Below are positions 54,769-63,038 of a stretch of 64,000 nucleotides of DNA, in pieces. The stretch lies in contig JAGOSY010000007.1 of assembly GCA_018062085.1 (NCBI GenBank), positions 152,196 to 216,195 of the forward strand. The letters are read 5' to 3'. Source of the stretch: a bacterium. GTDB taxonomy: Bacteria; Cyanobacteriota; Vampirovibrionia; Obscuribacterales; Obscuribacteraceae. A model generated the notes under the pieces. The model made no database searches. It saw only the letters and a program-made list of their open reading frames with translations, and was not told the DNA's origin. The position numbers and the translations under genes are program-made. How positions within the stretch are numbered: the first letter of the stretch is position 1; every line of letters starts with the position of its first letter.

Positions 54769-55362
54769 ATGCCCACCTGGTTTACGTCAGACCATCATTT
54801 TGGGCACACGAATATCATCAAGTACTGTAATCGACCGTTCAATTCGGTCTCGCACATGAACGCTGTTATGGAGTCGTCTTGGAATAGGGTTGTCGCCCCG
54901 AATGATATCGTCTACTATCTGGGCGATTTTGCCATGCATCCGCAGCTAGTGACTGAGACTTTGCCTAGGCTAAAGGGCACAAAAATTCTGATAGCGGGAA
55001 ATCACGACCGGTGTCACCCGAAAATCGGCAATTCAGAGAGATGGCTTCCTGTATACAGGGAAGCTGGTTTCAGCTCTGTGCATACTGAATTGGAGATTGA
55101 GATTGCTGGTCAGACTGTTCTCTTGCACCACTTTCCTTATCGGGCAGAAACGGAACCTCAGCAGAAGTATTATAGTCAGCGTCCGGTAGATCAAGGTGGC
55201 TGGTTGATACACGGCCATGTTCATGACCGGTGGCAGTTCTCCGGTAGACAAATAAATGTCAGTGTAGAGAACTGGGATTTTGAACCAGTGAGCTTGGCCG
55301 TGCTTGCTTCATACATAGAGACAGGGCCTCGGGCTATTGAGGATGCACGTGCTTACGATTGA
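54769..55362 (+). CDS. Calcineurin-type metallophosphoesterase
   Basis: 197 aa from ATG 54769, chosen for AAGGAG 6 nt upstream and because the family begins with the WFTSDHHFGH strand. Metal-binding motifs are complete: DHHFGH (8-13), GD (52-53), GNHD (77-80), a lone H-H near 120 and HGHVH (148-152). It belongs to the small cytoplasmic phosphoesterase group often seen in phages and bacteria; substrates are usually phosphodiesters or phosphomonoesters and cannot be specified. Overlaps the tail of the upstream frame only if a longer start is used. Confidence 0.92.
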   Translation: MPTWFTSDHHFGHTNIIKYCNRPFNSVSHMNAVMESSWNRVVAPNDIVYYLGDFAMHPQLVTETLPRLKGTKILIAGNHDRCHPKIGNSERWLPVYREAGFSSVHTELEIEIAGQTVLLHHFPYRAETEPQQKYYSQRPVDQGGWLIHGHVHDRWQFSGRQINVSVENWDFEPVSLAVLASYIETGPRAIEDARAYD

Positions 55363-55371
55363 TGGAGAAGT

Positions 55372-56889
55372 TCATTCCTCTCGATCGCGTATCCACAGCC
55401 ATCGTTTCCCTTTTTCTGTCAGTCGATAGCGCTGAAGTTGGCTTCTTGGTTGTTTCGGAATGGTCATTTCTATATATCCATTTCTTAATGCTGGAAGCAA
55501 GTAAGATTTTCTGAAATGCTCTGCGTGCTTTAGTCCGAGAGCTAACTGTAGTTTTCGTCTACTCATTTCGCCATTGGCGATTTTCAGTATGGCGGTGACT
55601 TCCGCGGTGACTTCCGCGGTAACTTCCCCGGTAGCCTGCGGATGGCAGGGAAGCCGCACGACTAAAGAATTACGTTCGTCGTCGCTTTCGAAGACTGGCG
55701 CTGGTGAGCCATTGGCCATCATCACTTTGATGATTTTGGGGACCCCCGTGGCTCTACCTTCAGTCAAGTCTAGCTCCTTCAAAAATTCGCCGATGCGTCT
55801 ATTGCGATAGCGGCGACTGATTGCACGACCCGCCTGTAAGTCCTCTAGTTTGATAGATCGATCTGGGCCAGGATAGCTAATTACGATCAATTCATCCTGC
55901 TCAATTCTTACTTCAATTGGTTCGCGCTGCTCGTAAGAGCGATGATATACGGCATTTACCAGAGCCTCTTCAAGCGCTGCGAAAGGGAAATTCCAAAAGC
56001 GCTGCGCTTCGGCCTGATGGGCATGTTTGACAACAGTCTCATGCAAGTAGTTGCGCTGAATGTAGTCTAATGCTTCTTTTGTCATGCGGGAGATAGGACC
56101 TTTGAATGTCTTTTCGGTAAAGACATCGCCGCCCGAACCCTGCGGGAACCACAGCACATCTATTTGTGTGCCGGGAAAGAAACGATCTGGTGTTTCATTG
56201 AAAAATAAAAGCCCGACATTCTTTGGCATTGGTGATTCAGTTGAGCCACCAACTATATTCATCTGTCGCCCCAACGCTTCGAGTGTCAATGAGTTGGCGT
56301 CTTCTGCTAAGGCGCTACCTGTCTCATGCAAGTGTTTGTGCATCAAGGCTCGTGACAAATCACCGACGGATGCCCTTTGCGCGAATCGGTCATCGAACGG
56401 CACCTTTGCGGTCAAACTTAGTAGCTCTTGTTCTATTTCGCCTTTGGCTTCAACTGTGCTGCTGTATCGTCGAACATAATAGTGCCACGTTTTGTGCCGT
56501 GCTGTCACCGCAGCCGGTGCCTTGTAAGGGCGGTTCTGTCCGCCAGGTGCCCAAAGCACCATTAGATTGCGACTTTCTACGCTAACTATGCTTAAGGCTG
56601 GAAAATATGAGGTTTGGATTAAGTGGCAGTGGGTTAAAAGTTCTTGCTGAATCTTATCAAGCTGATTCTTCGGTAAACCTATCGGTGGGAATCGTGGTTG
56701 TCCATTAGTATCACTGTCTTGCCCAATAATCAGATAGCCGCCGCCTAGGTTTTCAAAATCGTTGGCAAAGGCGCACAGTGTTCTTATTACAGGGTCAGGA
56801 TTCCATCCCGCCTTGTATTCAATTCGCTCGCCTTCCACCGTGCGTTGGTGGAGCAAATCTAGGAGGTTAATAGGTAGTTTGTCAGTCAT
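55372..56889 (-). CDS. AlbA_2 / Schlafen-type DNA-binding ATPase-like protein
   Basis: About 505 aa from ATG 56889 (starts up to GTG 56973 are open, but that one falls inside a duplicated leader sequence). The AlbA_2 domain begins EGERIEYKAGWNPDPVIRTLCAFANDFENLGGGYLIIG. The GHKL-like ATPase segment has EEALVNAVYHRSYEQREPIEV and GRATGVPKIIKVM. A tail repeat EVTAEVTAEVTA (encoded by 12-bp repeats) precedes a winged-helix-like end. Such proteins are commonly annotated as transcriptional regulators or RecG-like; a role in defence or DNA regulation is possible. The gene is divergent from 57069. Confidence 0.82.
   Translation of the reverse strand: MTDKLPINLLDLLHQRTVEGERIEYKAGWNPDPVIRTLCAFANDFENLGGGYLIIGQDSDTNGQPRFPPIGLPKNQLDKIQQELLTHCHLIQTSYFPALSIVSVESRNLMVLWAPGGQNRPYKAPAAVTARHKTWHYYVRRYSSTVEAKGEIEQELLSLTAKVPFDDRFAQRASVGDLSRALMHKHLHETGSALAEDANSLTLEALGRQMNIVGGSTESPMPKNVGLLFFNETPDRFFPGTQIDVLWFPQGSGGDVFTEKTFKGPISRMTKEALDYIQRNYLHETVVKHAHQAEAQRFWNFPFAALEEALVNAVYHRSYEQREPIEVRIEQDELIVISYPGPDRSIKLEDLQAGRAISRRYRNRRIGEFLKELDLTEGRATGVPKIIKVMMANGSPAPVFESDDERNSLVVRLPCHPQATGEVTAEVTAEVTAILKIANGEMSRRKLQLALGLKHAEHFRKSYLLPALRNGYIEMTIPKQPRSQLQRYRLTEKGKRWLWIRDREE
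55592..55627. repeat. 12-bp tandem repeat in coding sequence
   Basis: Units GCGGTGACTTCC (55592-55603, 55604-55615) and GCGGTAACTTCC (55616-55627), then a degenerate CCGGTAGCCTGC. They encode the EVTA repeat of the AlbA_2 protein and keep frame whatever the copy number. Confidence 0.9.
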
Positions 56890-56967
56890 AGCAAAGTTCA
56901 CTCGCATTTTGTAGTGCGTTCGTCTTTCTCTAATACGCTCGGCGTTCGAAAATAGTTCATTTGAATC

Positions 56968-57033
56968 AGTCACAGTTTGGACCCGCTTTCGTCACCAATC
57001 AGTTTGACTTTGAGATTAAGTTGGCTGCATGAG
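56968..57033 (+). repeat. 66-bp conserved leader, copy 1
   Basis: Shares about 57 of 66 bases with 57637-57702, including AGTCACAGTTTGG, CGTCACCAATC, GTTTGACTT and TGCATGAG. It ends 36 bp upstream of the start of the gene at 57069. It contains TTGACT but no clear -10 at the right distance. Confidence 0.85.
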
Positions 57034-57068
57034 ACCCATGCGTTTCCTTTTTTTTTGAGGTTTTTAGT

Positions 57069-57638
57069 ATGCAAACTGAGATTCAGGCGAGCTGCAGATT
57101 TGTGAGCACAAGCAATGTTGGTAGTCTCCCAACCACTGCGACCGGCGCTGCCGGTGAGACAGAGCTACCGACGATTGCAGTTGGTGTCTCAGCAATAGCT
57201 TATTGCCTAGGCGTCGGAGAGCTGGAAGATGCAACAAGTACAATAGGTACAGCAAGTACAACAAATACTACAAGTGCAACAAGTCCAGCAGATACCGTGT
57301 CGCGGTATGTCGATGGACGGATAGATTCTTTTGAAGTAGCCACCATTCGCAGGCACGATCAGGTCCTTGTTGAATTGCCAAATATGGTCAGAGAGGCATC
57401 TGCTCGGGGCGAGAATACAGTAGTTATTGATTGCCGAGCCTACTATCGTAATTTTGCATATCCGCAATTAAATTATCCTTCTCCTGCTGTGGTTTTGCGA
57501 GTGGCTGAGGCAATTGAAGCCCAAGGTTTCACTGCCGTTCTTGAACCCGTCAACCTAGGGCGTGGTAAGCGCGAAGAGAATTCTCATTCTGCTTTATATC
57601 AATTGAAAGCTTGCTTCACGCCCTCGGGTTCAAAGTAG
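57069..57638 (+). CDS. Small protein, paralogue of the next gene
   Basis: 189 aa from ATG 57069; GAGG lies about 8 nt upstream after a T-run. Residues 50-75 are a Thr/Ser tract (STIGTASTTNTTSATS) encoded by imperfect ACAAGTAC-type repeats. The C-terminal 110 residues (LPNMVREASARGENTVVI, RVAEAIEAQGFTAVLE, LYQLKACF) form an alpha/beta domain also found in the next gene. No family recognised. The segment around residues 30-50 is hydrophobic but not a clear signal peptide. Confidence 0.7.
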   Translation: MQTEIQASCRFVSTSNVGSLPTTATGAAGETELPTIAVGVSAIAYCLGVGELEDATSTIGTASTTNTTSATSPADTVSRYVDGRIDSFEVATIRRHDQVLVELPNMVREASARGENTVVIDCRAYYRNFAYPQLNYPSPAVVLRVAEAIEAQGFTAVLEPVNLGRGKREENSHSALYQLKACFTPSGSK

Positions 57639-57702
57639 TCACAGTTTGGTCACGCCTCCGTCACCAATCGGTTTGACTTCGAGTTTAAGTTAGTTGCATG
57701 AG
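57637..57702 (+). repeat. 66-bp conserved leader, copy 2
   Basis: Second copy of the 56968 element, 34 bp upstream of the ATG at 57736. It overlaps the stop codon of the preceding gene. Differences are scattered, as expected for an old duplication kept under selection. Confidence 0.85.
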
Positions 57703-57735
57703 GCGCTGGCACATTCTTCTATTTGAGGTCTTTCT

Positions 57736-58464
57736 ATGCATTCTGAAATTCAGCAGCAAGACAACGTTGAAATCGTAACTGAACAGCCCGACTCTACTGG
57801 CAGCAAGCTAACTGAGGAAGTTTATGGTCGCAGCCCGCTGGAGAAGCGCAGTGAGCGCTTAGACCACGCTGATTCGAGCGGTGATGTTTCCATTCTTGAT
57901 AGACTACCAGATGCCGCTAAAGAAGCAGCAGCTAATGGTGAAAGTTCTGTTTTGATAGCTACCGGCAGTGGAGAGATGGTCGGAGCATTTCTTCCCAAAT
58001 TTGAAAGCGAGCAGTTGGATGCACAAGTTAAGAGTGTTGAAGCGTTGGGGTTTAAGGCCCAAGTTCGTTGGCTTGAAAATGCTGCTGGAACTGGATTTGT
58101 ATATGAATTGTCTGCCTCGTGGGACACAGAGCATCATCCAGAGCTTGCGCAGGTTACTGCTGCTGCCAAGCAAGAGAAAGCCGAAGAACTGGCTGCTAAG
58201 AAAGTGACATTAGACCGGTGTGACAATTTATTTGCTATCGATGCTGCCACCGCCCTCGATCAAAATAGATTGCCTGATGCCTCAAGATTGATCAAAGACT
58301 GCGGTGTGGAATCTACTGGCCTCTTTGTTAATTCCGGCAAGTTTCAACAGTTCCTTGAGTCTGTATCTGCCAACGAGGAAAAAGGAAAAGGTTTGGACGT
58401 AACTTTGAAATATGGTGTTGGACGTGGCACGGCATTCTATCTTGGTGGCGTTGAAATCAAATAA
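57736..58464 (+). CDS. Small protein, paralogue of the previous gene
   Basis: 242 aa from ATG 57736 with GAGG 8 nt upstream, same leader as its paralogue. Residues about 50-130 hold the shared domain (LPDAAKEAAANGESSVLI, VKSVEALGFKAQVRWL, FVYELSASW). A second similar alpha/beta part follows (LDQNRLPDASRLIKDCG, LFVNSGKFQQFLESVSA). No signal peptide. Unrecognised family. It ends 10 bp before the convergent prfH gene. Confidence 0.72.
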   Translation: MHSEIQQQDNVEIVTEQPDSTGSKLTEEVYGRSPLEKRSERLDHADSSGDVSILDRLPDAAKEAAANGESSVLIATGSGEMVGAFLPKFESEQLDAQVKSVEALGFKAQVRWLENAAGTGFVYELSASWDTEHHPELAQVTAAAKQEKAEELAAKKVTLDRCDNLFAIDAATALDQNRLPDASRLIKDCGVESTGLFVNSGKFQQFLESVSANEEKGKGLDVTLKYGVGRGTAFYLGGVEIK

Positions 58465-58474
58465 GTAGAAGATT

Positions 58475-59092
58475 TTATCCGTAATATTTTTCATCAGTAA
58501 GAATCTTTACGGCATTGCCCCGCTCTAAGGTAGTGTGTTGTTGCTGTAGCTGTTTGCGCGCACCAGCTTGTTCACTTTCGTTTGCCACTTGCAGCTTACG
58601 TTTTAGGCGTTCAATTGCCAGCTTGCGATTGCCACTTTGCGAGCGCTCATCTTGACTAACAGCAACCAGACCACTAGGAATGTGAGTGGCTCTTACCGCC
58701 GATTCTGTTTTATTGACGTGTTGTCCTCCTGGGCCTGATGCTCGGCAGGTGTCAATGCGCACATCTTGTTGGCGGAAGTTCACCTCTGCTGGCGGCTCAA
58801 TAATTTGTACGCTGATAAACCAATTTTTGCGCCGATGATTTGGTCTGTAAGCACTGCCACCAATCCATTTGATTGTTCCTACCCAATCGTGTAGCCAATT
58901 GGGAATTTCGCCTTCTGGCATTGAGAACAGTAGCGATTGAAAAGTCTCACTTCTTTTCCCCTCTACAGCTTCGACTAGTTGCAGTTCTGTATTTTTCTGC
59001 CTGGCCTCGGCCGCAATCAGCTTTGCGACTTTTGCCACCACTAAGCAACACTCATCGGGGCCAAGACCGGCACTTATCTGTAACCATGTCAT
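58475..59092 (-). CDS. prfH: Peptide chain release factor-like protein PrfH
   Basis: 205 aa. The GGQ motif sits in [14 protein letters not shown] (GGQ 122-124). The short length, without the codon-recognition domain of RF1/RF2, and the N-terminus [19 protein letters not shown] with [11 protein letters not shown] are typical of PrfH. PrfH works with RtcB2 to rescue ribosomes whose 16S RNA decoding centre has been cut, releasing the stalled peptide before the RNA is resealed; that is known from the family and applied here by homology. Its start overlaps the end of rtcB by 4 bp. Confidence 0.93.
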   Translation of the reverse strand: MTWLQISAGLGPDECCLVVAKVAKLIAAEARQKNTELQLVEAVEGKRSETFQSLLFSMPEGEIPNWLHDWVGTIKWIGGSAYRPNHRRKNWFISVQIIEPPAEVNFRQQDVRIDTCRASGPGGQHVNKTESAVRATHIPSGLVAVSQDERSQSGNRKLAIERLKRKLQVANESEQAGARKQLQQQHTTLERGNAVKILTDEKYYG

Positions 59093-60246
59093 CGTCTGAT
59101 AGCTCCCGTTTTATATGTAATCAGTGGGGCGAAGGTGGCAATCACAGTAATTAAACCGGCATCGACTAAGTCACCAACCACAATGTCTATATCCTTATAA
59201 GCTTGTGGTGCTTCTTCGTACAGCAGGGCGCGGTCTTCGCAGATGACGCGACCACCAAGCTCGGTGCGCTTTAGGCTCTCTTTTGTATAGCGCGGCTCTA
59301 ATTTGCCTCGACATTCGGAACGCTTCCATTTGCGTCCGGCGCCGTGGGCCAGTGTGGCGAGATTTTCACTTTGTTCGCCGCGAGCCACAACAAGATAGCT
59401 GAGAGTGCCCCGTGAGCCGGGGATAATTACAGGGCCTTGATCTGATGGTGCTGCGCCCTTGCGGTGTAGCCAAGTTGTTGTAGAATGTGTTGCAGATGGA
59501 AGCACACAGTTGTGGCAGACATCGAGTATGGATTTTCCATGAGTATGGAGTGCATTCATAAACTTGGTGGCAATAATTTCTCTGTTTAGCTTAGCCCACT
59601 TAACAGCGTCGTTATGTTGGCTTAGGTAATATTCTCCTTCTTTTGAGTTGGCCTTGAGGGCGCCGTTGCCAAAATGCTTTTGGTGGCCTCTGAGAATGTG
59701 CTCTCCTAGGCCGCGTGAGCCACTGTGCACGAGGAGGTAGAGTGAGTCTTTACTGAGCTCCATTCCCTCGAACAAAGAAGGCTCGACTATTGACTGTAGC
59801 CTTTGTAGTTCAGCAAAATGATTGCCGCCGCCAATGGTGCCCAGTGAGTTGTCGAAGTTTGATGATGCGAGCCCAATTGAGGCGAGCATTTCTTCATAGT
59901 CGTCAGTTGCTTTATTGCTGCTATTGCTATTATTTGCAGCTCTACTCTTGTTTTCGCTTGATTCTAGTGCGCCGAGTTTCTTTGTCCAGCTGTCTAATTT
60001 GCATTGCGACTTATGCAGTTTAGTTTGCCAGAAGCCCATACCGCAGCCGATGTCGTTGCCGACAAGATGCGGATATATGAGCCCCTGGCAGGCAAAGACA
60101 GCACCGATTGGTGTGTCCTTGCCTGGGTGGAGATCGGGCATACCAACTGTCTGGCTCATGCCAGGCAGCATGGCTGTCTGATTGAGCTGTTCGATGGCAT
60201 TGCCCTCAATCCAGTTTTCGGGCGAAGCAATTATTTTGATTGTCAT
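59089..60246 (-). CDS. rtcB2: RNA ligase RtcB2
   Basis: 385 aa, shorter than canonical RtcB. Motifs include [15 protein letters not shown], the metal-binding Cys in [22 protein letters not shown], and the guanylate-binding region with [20 protein letters not shown] and AHGAGR. RtcB ligates 2',3'-cyclic phosphate (or 3'-phosphate) and 5'-OH RNA ends using GTP and Mn2+. The direct overlap with prfH marks it as the RtcB2 type, which repairs cleaved rRNA. A low-complexity insert ([18 protein letters not shown]) near residue 100 is probably a loop. It follows the 60310 gene by 63 bp. Confidence 0.92.
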   Translation of the reverse strand: MTIKIIASPENWIEGNAIEQLNQTAMLPGMSQTVGMPDLHPGKDTPIGAVFACQGLIYPHLVGNDIGCGMGFWQTKLHKSQCKLDSWTKKLGALESSENKSRAANNSNSSNKATDDYEEMLASIGLASSNFDNSLGTIGGGNHFAELQRLQSIVEPSLFEGMELSKDSLYLLVHSGSRGLGEHILRGHQKHFGNGALKANSKEGEYYLSQHNDAVKWAKLNREIIATKFMNALHTHGKSILDVCHNCVLPSATHSTTTWLHRKGAAPSDQGPVIIPGSRGTLSYLVVARGEQSENLATLAHGAGRKWKRSECRGKLEPRYTKESLKRTELGGRVICEDRALLYEEAPQAYKDIDIVVGDLVDAGLITVIATFAPLITYKTGAIRR

Positions 60247-60309
60247 ATGTGGCCTGTTTCTTTCTAGCTTAAATTGCTAGATCGGTTATTCCCATTTATA
60301 GGTTGCCAT

Positions 60310-61125
60310 TCAATCAAGAAAAGCAACTGCTTCTGTTCTGGCTTCAGTATTCATCAAGACACGGTGCCAGTCTTCGAGCACGATTGTGGCGTGATCAGGG
60401 TGTCTGATTGTGCCTCTGACAAATACACCAGCATTTCTTACCATCTGCCTCCAGTTGAGGAATCTTGCTGGTTTGTCTCTAGCGATTAGTGTCTTGTACT
60501 GAGATTCGGTCAGTCCTTGTGGATAGCGGCCGCATACCATCACCATCTCACCGCGTGTGCGATAGGCATATTGGGCGATGTGGGCTTTGCTACCATTGCC
60601 GCGCACAAGGGGCTCTTGTGAGCGTACAAGGTTTGCTGGCACCACTAGCGATGCTGGAATGAAGAACCATTCTCCTTGGCGCCTGAATGCTTTTGTCTTG
60701 CGACGATTGCGTTTTTCGTCACTCAAGCCTACTTCTTTGTGCAAGATTTCTTTGGGTTTGAGTGAAGCTTTAGCGGCAGCTACTGTAGATACACCCTCTA
60801 CTGAAGCAACAAAGAGGTGACGTTCATCATGGCCGCAAAGGAAGTGCTCTTTGTTGACTGCAACACCGTCGCTATCTAGCTGTCTAGAGAGCAGCAGTAA
60901 ATGCTTGTCTTGTGGGCGCACTTCGATTGTTGAAAGTTCCAGGTTTGTTAGCGCCTCTTTTCGAATTGAGACCTCGAAAATTTCTACTCCTTTTTTTGTG
61001 ATTATATCGAGGCGTACTGGGGCTGTTTGGCGCATTCTTCTGTGGCGCACAAGCTCATCTACTGCTAGGTGGATTGAGACATCGGCGCCTATTTTCTCGA
61101 ACGATTTATGCAAGTTGGCAAACAT
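60310..61125 (-). CDS. Unknown protein, first gene of the rtcB2-prfH operon
   Basis: 271 aa from ATG 61125, chosen for GGAG 8 nt upstream. No signal peptide or membrane helix; basic overall. Two parts: an N-terminal alpha/beta domain (about 1-130) with DIITKKGVEIFEVSI, and a C-terminal domain (about 140-271) starting RNRRKTKAFRRQGEWFFIP, with RGEMVMVCGRYP and GVFVRGTIRHPDHATIVL. The aromatic and basic core suggests nucleic acid or nucleotide contact, but I do not recognise the family. Position suggests a third component (damage sensor, RNA end-processing or regulator) of the repair system. Confidence 0.75.
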   Translation of the reverse strand: MFANLHKSFEKIGADVSIHLAVDELVRHRRMRQTAPVRLDIITKKGVEIFEVSIRKEALTNLELSTIEVRPQDKHLLLLSRQLDSDGVAVNKEHFLCGHDERHLFVASVEGVSTVAAAKASLKPKEILHKEVGLSDEKRNRRKTKAFRRQGEWFFIPASLVVPANLVRSQEPLVRGNGSKAHIAQYAYRTRGEMVMVCGRYPQGLTESQYKTLIARDKPARFLNWRQMVRNAGVFVRGTIRHPDHATIVLEDWHRVLMNTEARTEAVAFLD

Positions 61126-61314
61126 AGATTTCTCCAAATGCTTGCAGCAAAGTAGCTCGCTGCCAGCGAGTTAAAGGGATGCTTAGAGTGTATGCGTCGG
61201 TACATACATATGCGCAGGAGCGATACGCTGAGCCGTTTGGATACGACAAAACTACAGAAGCCGTGGCACTGTTAGGCTTAGTTAGCCTAATCAGTAGCTC
61301 TCGTGTGGCTCTAG

Positions 61315-61358
61315 TGTAGATCTAATGTAGATCAGGTCTAGATCAAGTGTAGATCAAG
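61315..61358. repeat. 11-bp tandem repeat, four copies
   Basis: TGTAGATCTAA (61315-61325), TGTAGATCAGG (61326-61336), TCTAGATCAAG (61337-61347), TGTAGATCAAG (61348-61358). All share TAGATC. The 11-bp period places each copy on about the same face of DNA, as in arrays of regulator sites. Confidence 0.85.
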
Positions 61359-61622
61359 TATCCCAAGTACAAAGCAGGGGCTGTGAGCCCTTAAATCTAT
61401 ATCCTGCTATGCGACTTACTTCGGGAGTACATGACCGTTACCTCGAAAAAAAATGGGATGGTTCTAAATTATCAAAATTGAACCTTCAACCATTCTATCA
61501 ATCAGGTTGATTGTGTCAAGGGGGTGAATTCTATGATGACAATTGGGCAGGATAGTTGCCTCTGTGCGAGGAGTCGACGATGAATATTTCCGCTTCGACT
61601 CGTAAACCTAGCTTATTGGCTC

Positions 61623-61628
61623 TATAAT
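61623..61628 (+). promoter_or_regulatory. Consensus -10 box of the second caspase gene
   Basis: TATAAT 29 bp upstream of ATG 61657. No good -35 at 16-18 bp, so activation by a regulator is possible. Confidence 0.45.
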
Positions 61629-61656
61629 AGGCGGAACATTTTAGTGGGTGAACTTA

Positions 61657-63006
61657 ATGCGTCAGCCTATTACGCGTCTATTAGCGATTCTGGGAACTCT
61701 CTATTTCTCTACTAATATTACTTTTGCTCAGCAATCGAAGCTGGGTGTCGAGGCTCATGTAGATAAGCCGATCCAGGACAAATGGGCACTGATTGTTGGT
61801 GTAAGTAATTTCAAGAGTAAAAGTATTCCTCCTTTGAGTTATGCCGTTAAGGATGCCACCGACTTTTATCACTTCTTAATCAAAGATGCGGGTTTCGCAC
61901 CAGATCATGTGCGTATTTTGTTAGATGAGAAGGCCTCTCAAAGACGAGTGATGTCAGAGTTAGGAAGCAAGTTCTTGGCCCGAGTCGTAAAACGAGACGA
62001 CCTTGTTGTTCTGTTCTTCTCTACTCACGGTAGCCCAGCGCAAATGGATTTACGCGGCGACAATTATCTCGTTGCCTACGACTCTGAGCCAGAAGATTTA
62101 TTTGCTTCAGGTATTGAGATGCAGCGTGTCTTGGATGCAACTAGTAAGAGAGTATTAACTGATCGAGTAATGCTTGTTTTGGATGCCTGTCATAGTGGTG
62201 CCCTCCGGCCCGGAGGCAAGGGTTTGAAGCGGGCTGCGAATTTTGACGCTAGTGCGCTTGCTCAGGGGTCGGGGCAGCTGGTTATCTGTTCGAGTCAGAC
62301 TGATGAACAGTCGTGGGAGTCGCGCCGCTACAAGAACGGTGTTTTCACCAAACACCTAATAGATAGTTTGCGCGGCAGCGGCAAGCCTAAAGAGCTTGGG
62401 GCAGCTTTCTCTGAACTGAAGGATAGGGTCACCAGTGAAGTATTAGCCGATAGGCAGGTCAACCAGACACCTGTTCTCAATAGTCAGTGGGAAGGACGCG
62501 CTTTAGTGGTGTCTGCTCCTCCGGTCAATCCACAGCAACTTCCCCCCTTTGTCAAAGAGGAACTTGAGCCTGATAGTTCTGGCTCGTTAAGTGTTGCAAT
62601 GCAAACTAAGCTACCGGAGCAAACTGACGTGCCAGCGGTAGGTGATACCGTTGCCCCAGCGAAGCTGATTCTCGACTGTGACTATTTCAAAGAGCCAGGT
62701 AATCCGAAACAGTTGCTTCAGGCTTACAACGCGACTATTCGTCAGAATCCTCGCGATGCTCAAATGTTTTACAAAAGAGCTTGCGTTCATATTCAATTAA
62801 AGCAATGGATTGCTGCACATAATGATCTTGCTCAGGCTCAAGTAGTTGATCCTAATGCGGCTCGAGTTTACCTTGCCCTTGCATTTGTTTTTAGCAAGAT
62901 GAATGATCCGTTCTCAGCCACCCGAAATATCGAGAAAGCGAAGTTTCTAAACCCTTCCCTACCTCCAAATCAGAGGTTGCCAGAGATTGTCGAATGTGGT
63001 GATTGA
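61657..63006 (+). CDS. Secreted caspase-like protease (peptidase C14) with TPR C-terminus
   Basis: 449 aa from ATG 61657 (GGGTGA 7 nt upstream; a GTG at 61648 is open). Signal peptide to about residue 24 (ITFA-QQ). The C14 domain is a close paralogue of the one at 342: KWALIVGVSNF, catalytic His in FFSTHGSP (H124), catalytic Cys in LVLDACHSGA (C178). A Pro-rich linker follows, then two TPR units (QMFYKRACVHIQLKQWIAAHN, ARVYLALAFVFSKMNDPFSA) instead of the BamE-like repeats of the paralogue. Exported cysteine protease of unknown target; TPRs may recruit substrates. Confidence 0.88.
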   Translation: MRQPITRLLAILGTLYFSTNITFAQQSKLGVEAHVDKPIQDKWALIVGVSNFKSKSIPPLSYAVKDATDFYHFLIKDAGFAPDHVRILLDEKASQRRVMSELGSKFLARVVKRDDLVVLFFSTHGSPAQMDLRGDNYLVAYDSEPEDLFASGIEMQRVLDATSKRVLTDRVMLVLDACHSGALRPGGKGLKRAANFDASALAQGSGQLVICSSQTDEQSWESRRYKNGVFTKHLIDSLRGSGKPKELGAAFSELKDRVTSEVLADRQVNQTPVLNSQWEGRALVVSAPPVNPQQLPPFVKEELEPDSSGSLSVAMQTKLPEQTDVPAVGDTVAPAKLILDCDYFKEPGNPKQLLQAYNATIRQNPRDAQMFYKRACVHIQLKQWIAAHNDLAQAQVVDPNAARVYLALAFVFSKMNDPFSATRNIEKAKFLNPSLPPNQRLPEIVECGD

Positions 63007-63038
63007 TCGCTGTCTCGGGAGCTATTGCTCGGCAAGCT

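Larger units (their letters stand above)
61126..61656. other. Divergent intergenic region upstream of the RNA-repair operon
   Basis: About 530 bp. It contains a CTCGCT/AGCGAG hairpin near 61157-61171, a TGTATG/CATACA dyad (61189-61208), a TTAGGCT/AGCCTAA hairpin (61272-61290), the 11-bp repeats listed separately and a TATAAT at 61623-61628 for the caspase gene. I see no credible protein longer than about 20 residues. Confidence 0.6.

Noticed and set aside
58475..59092. Truncated RF1/RF2 gene
   Set aside because: It lacks the codon-recognition domain by design, has the PrfH-specific N-terminus and overlaps rtcB2.
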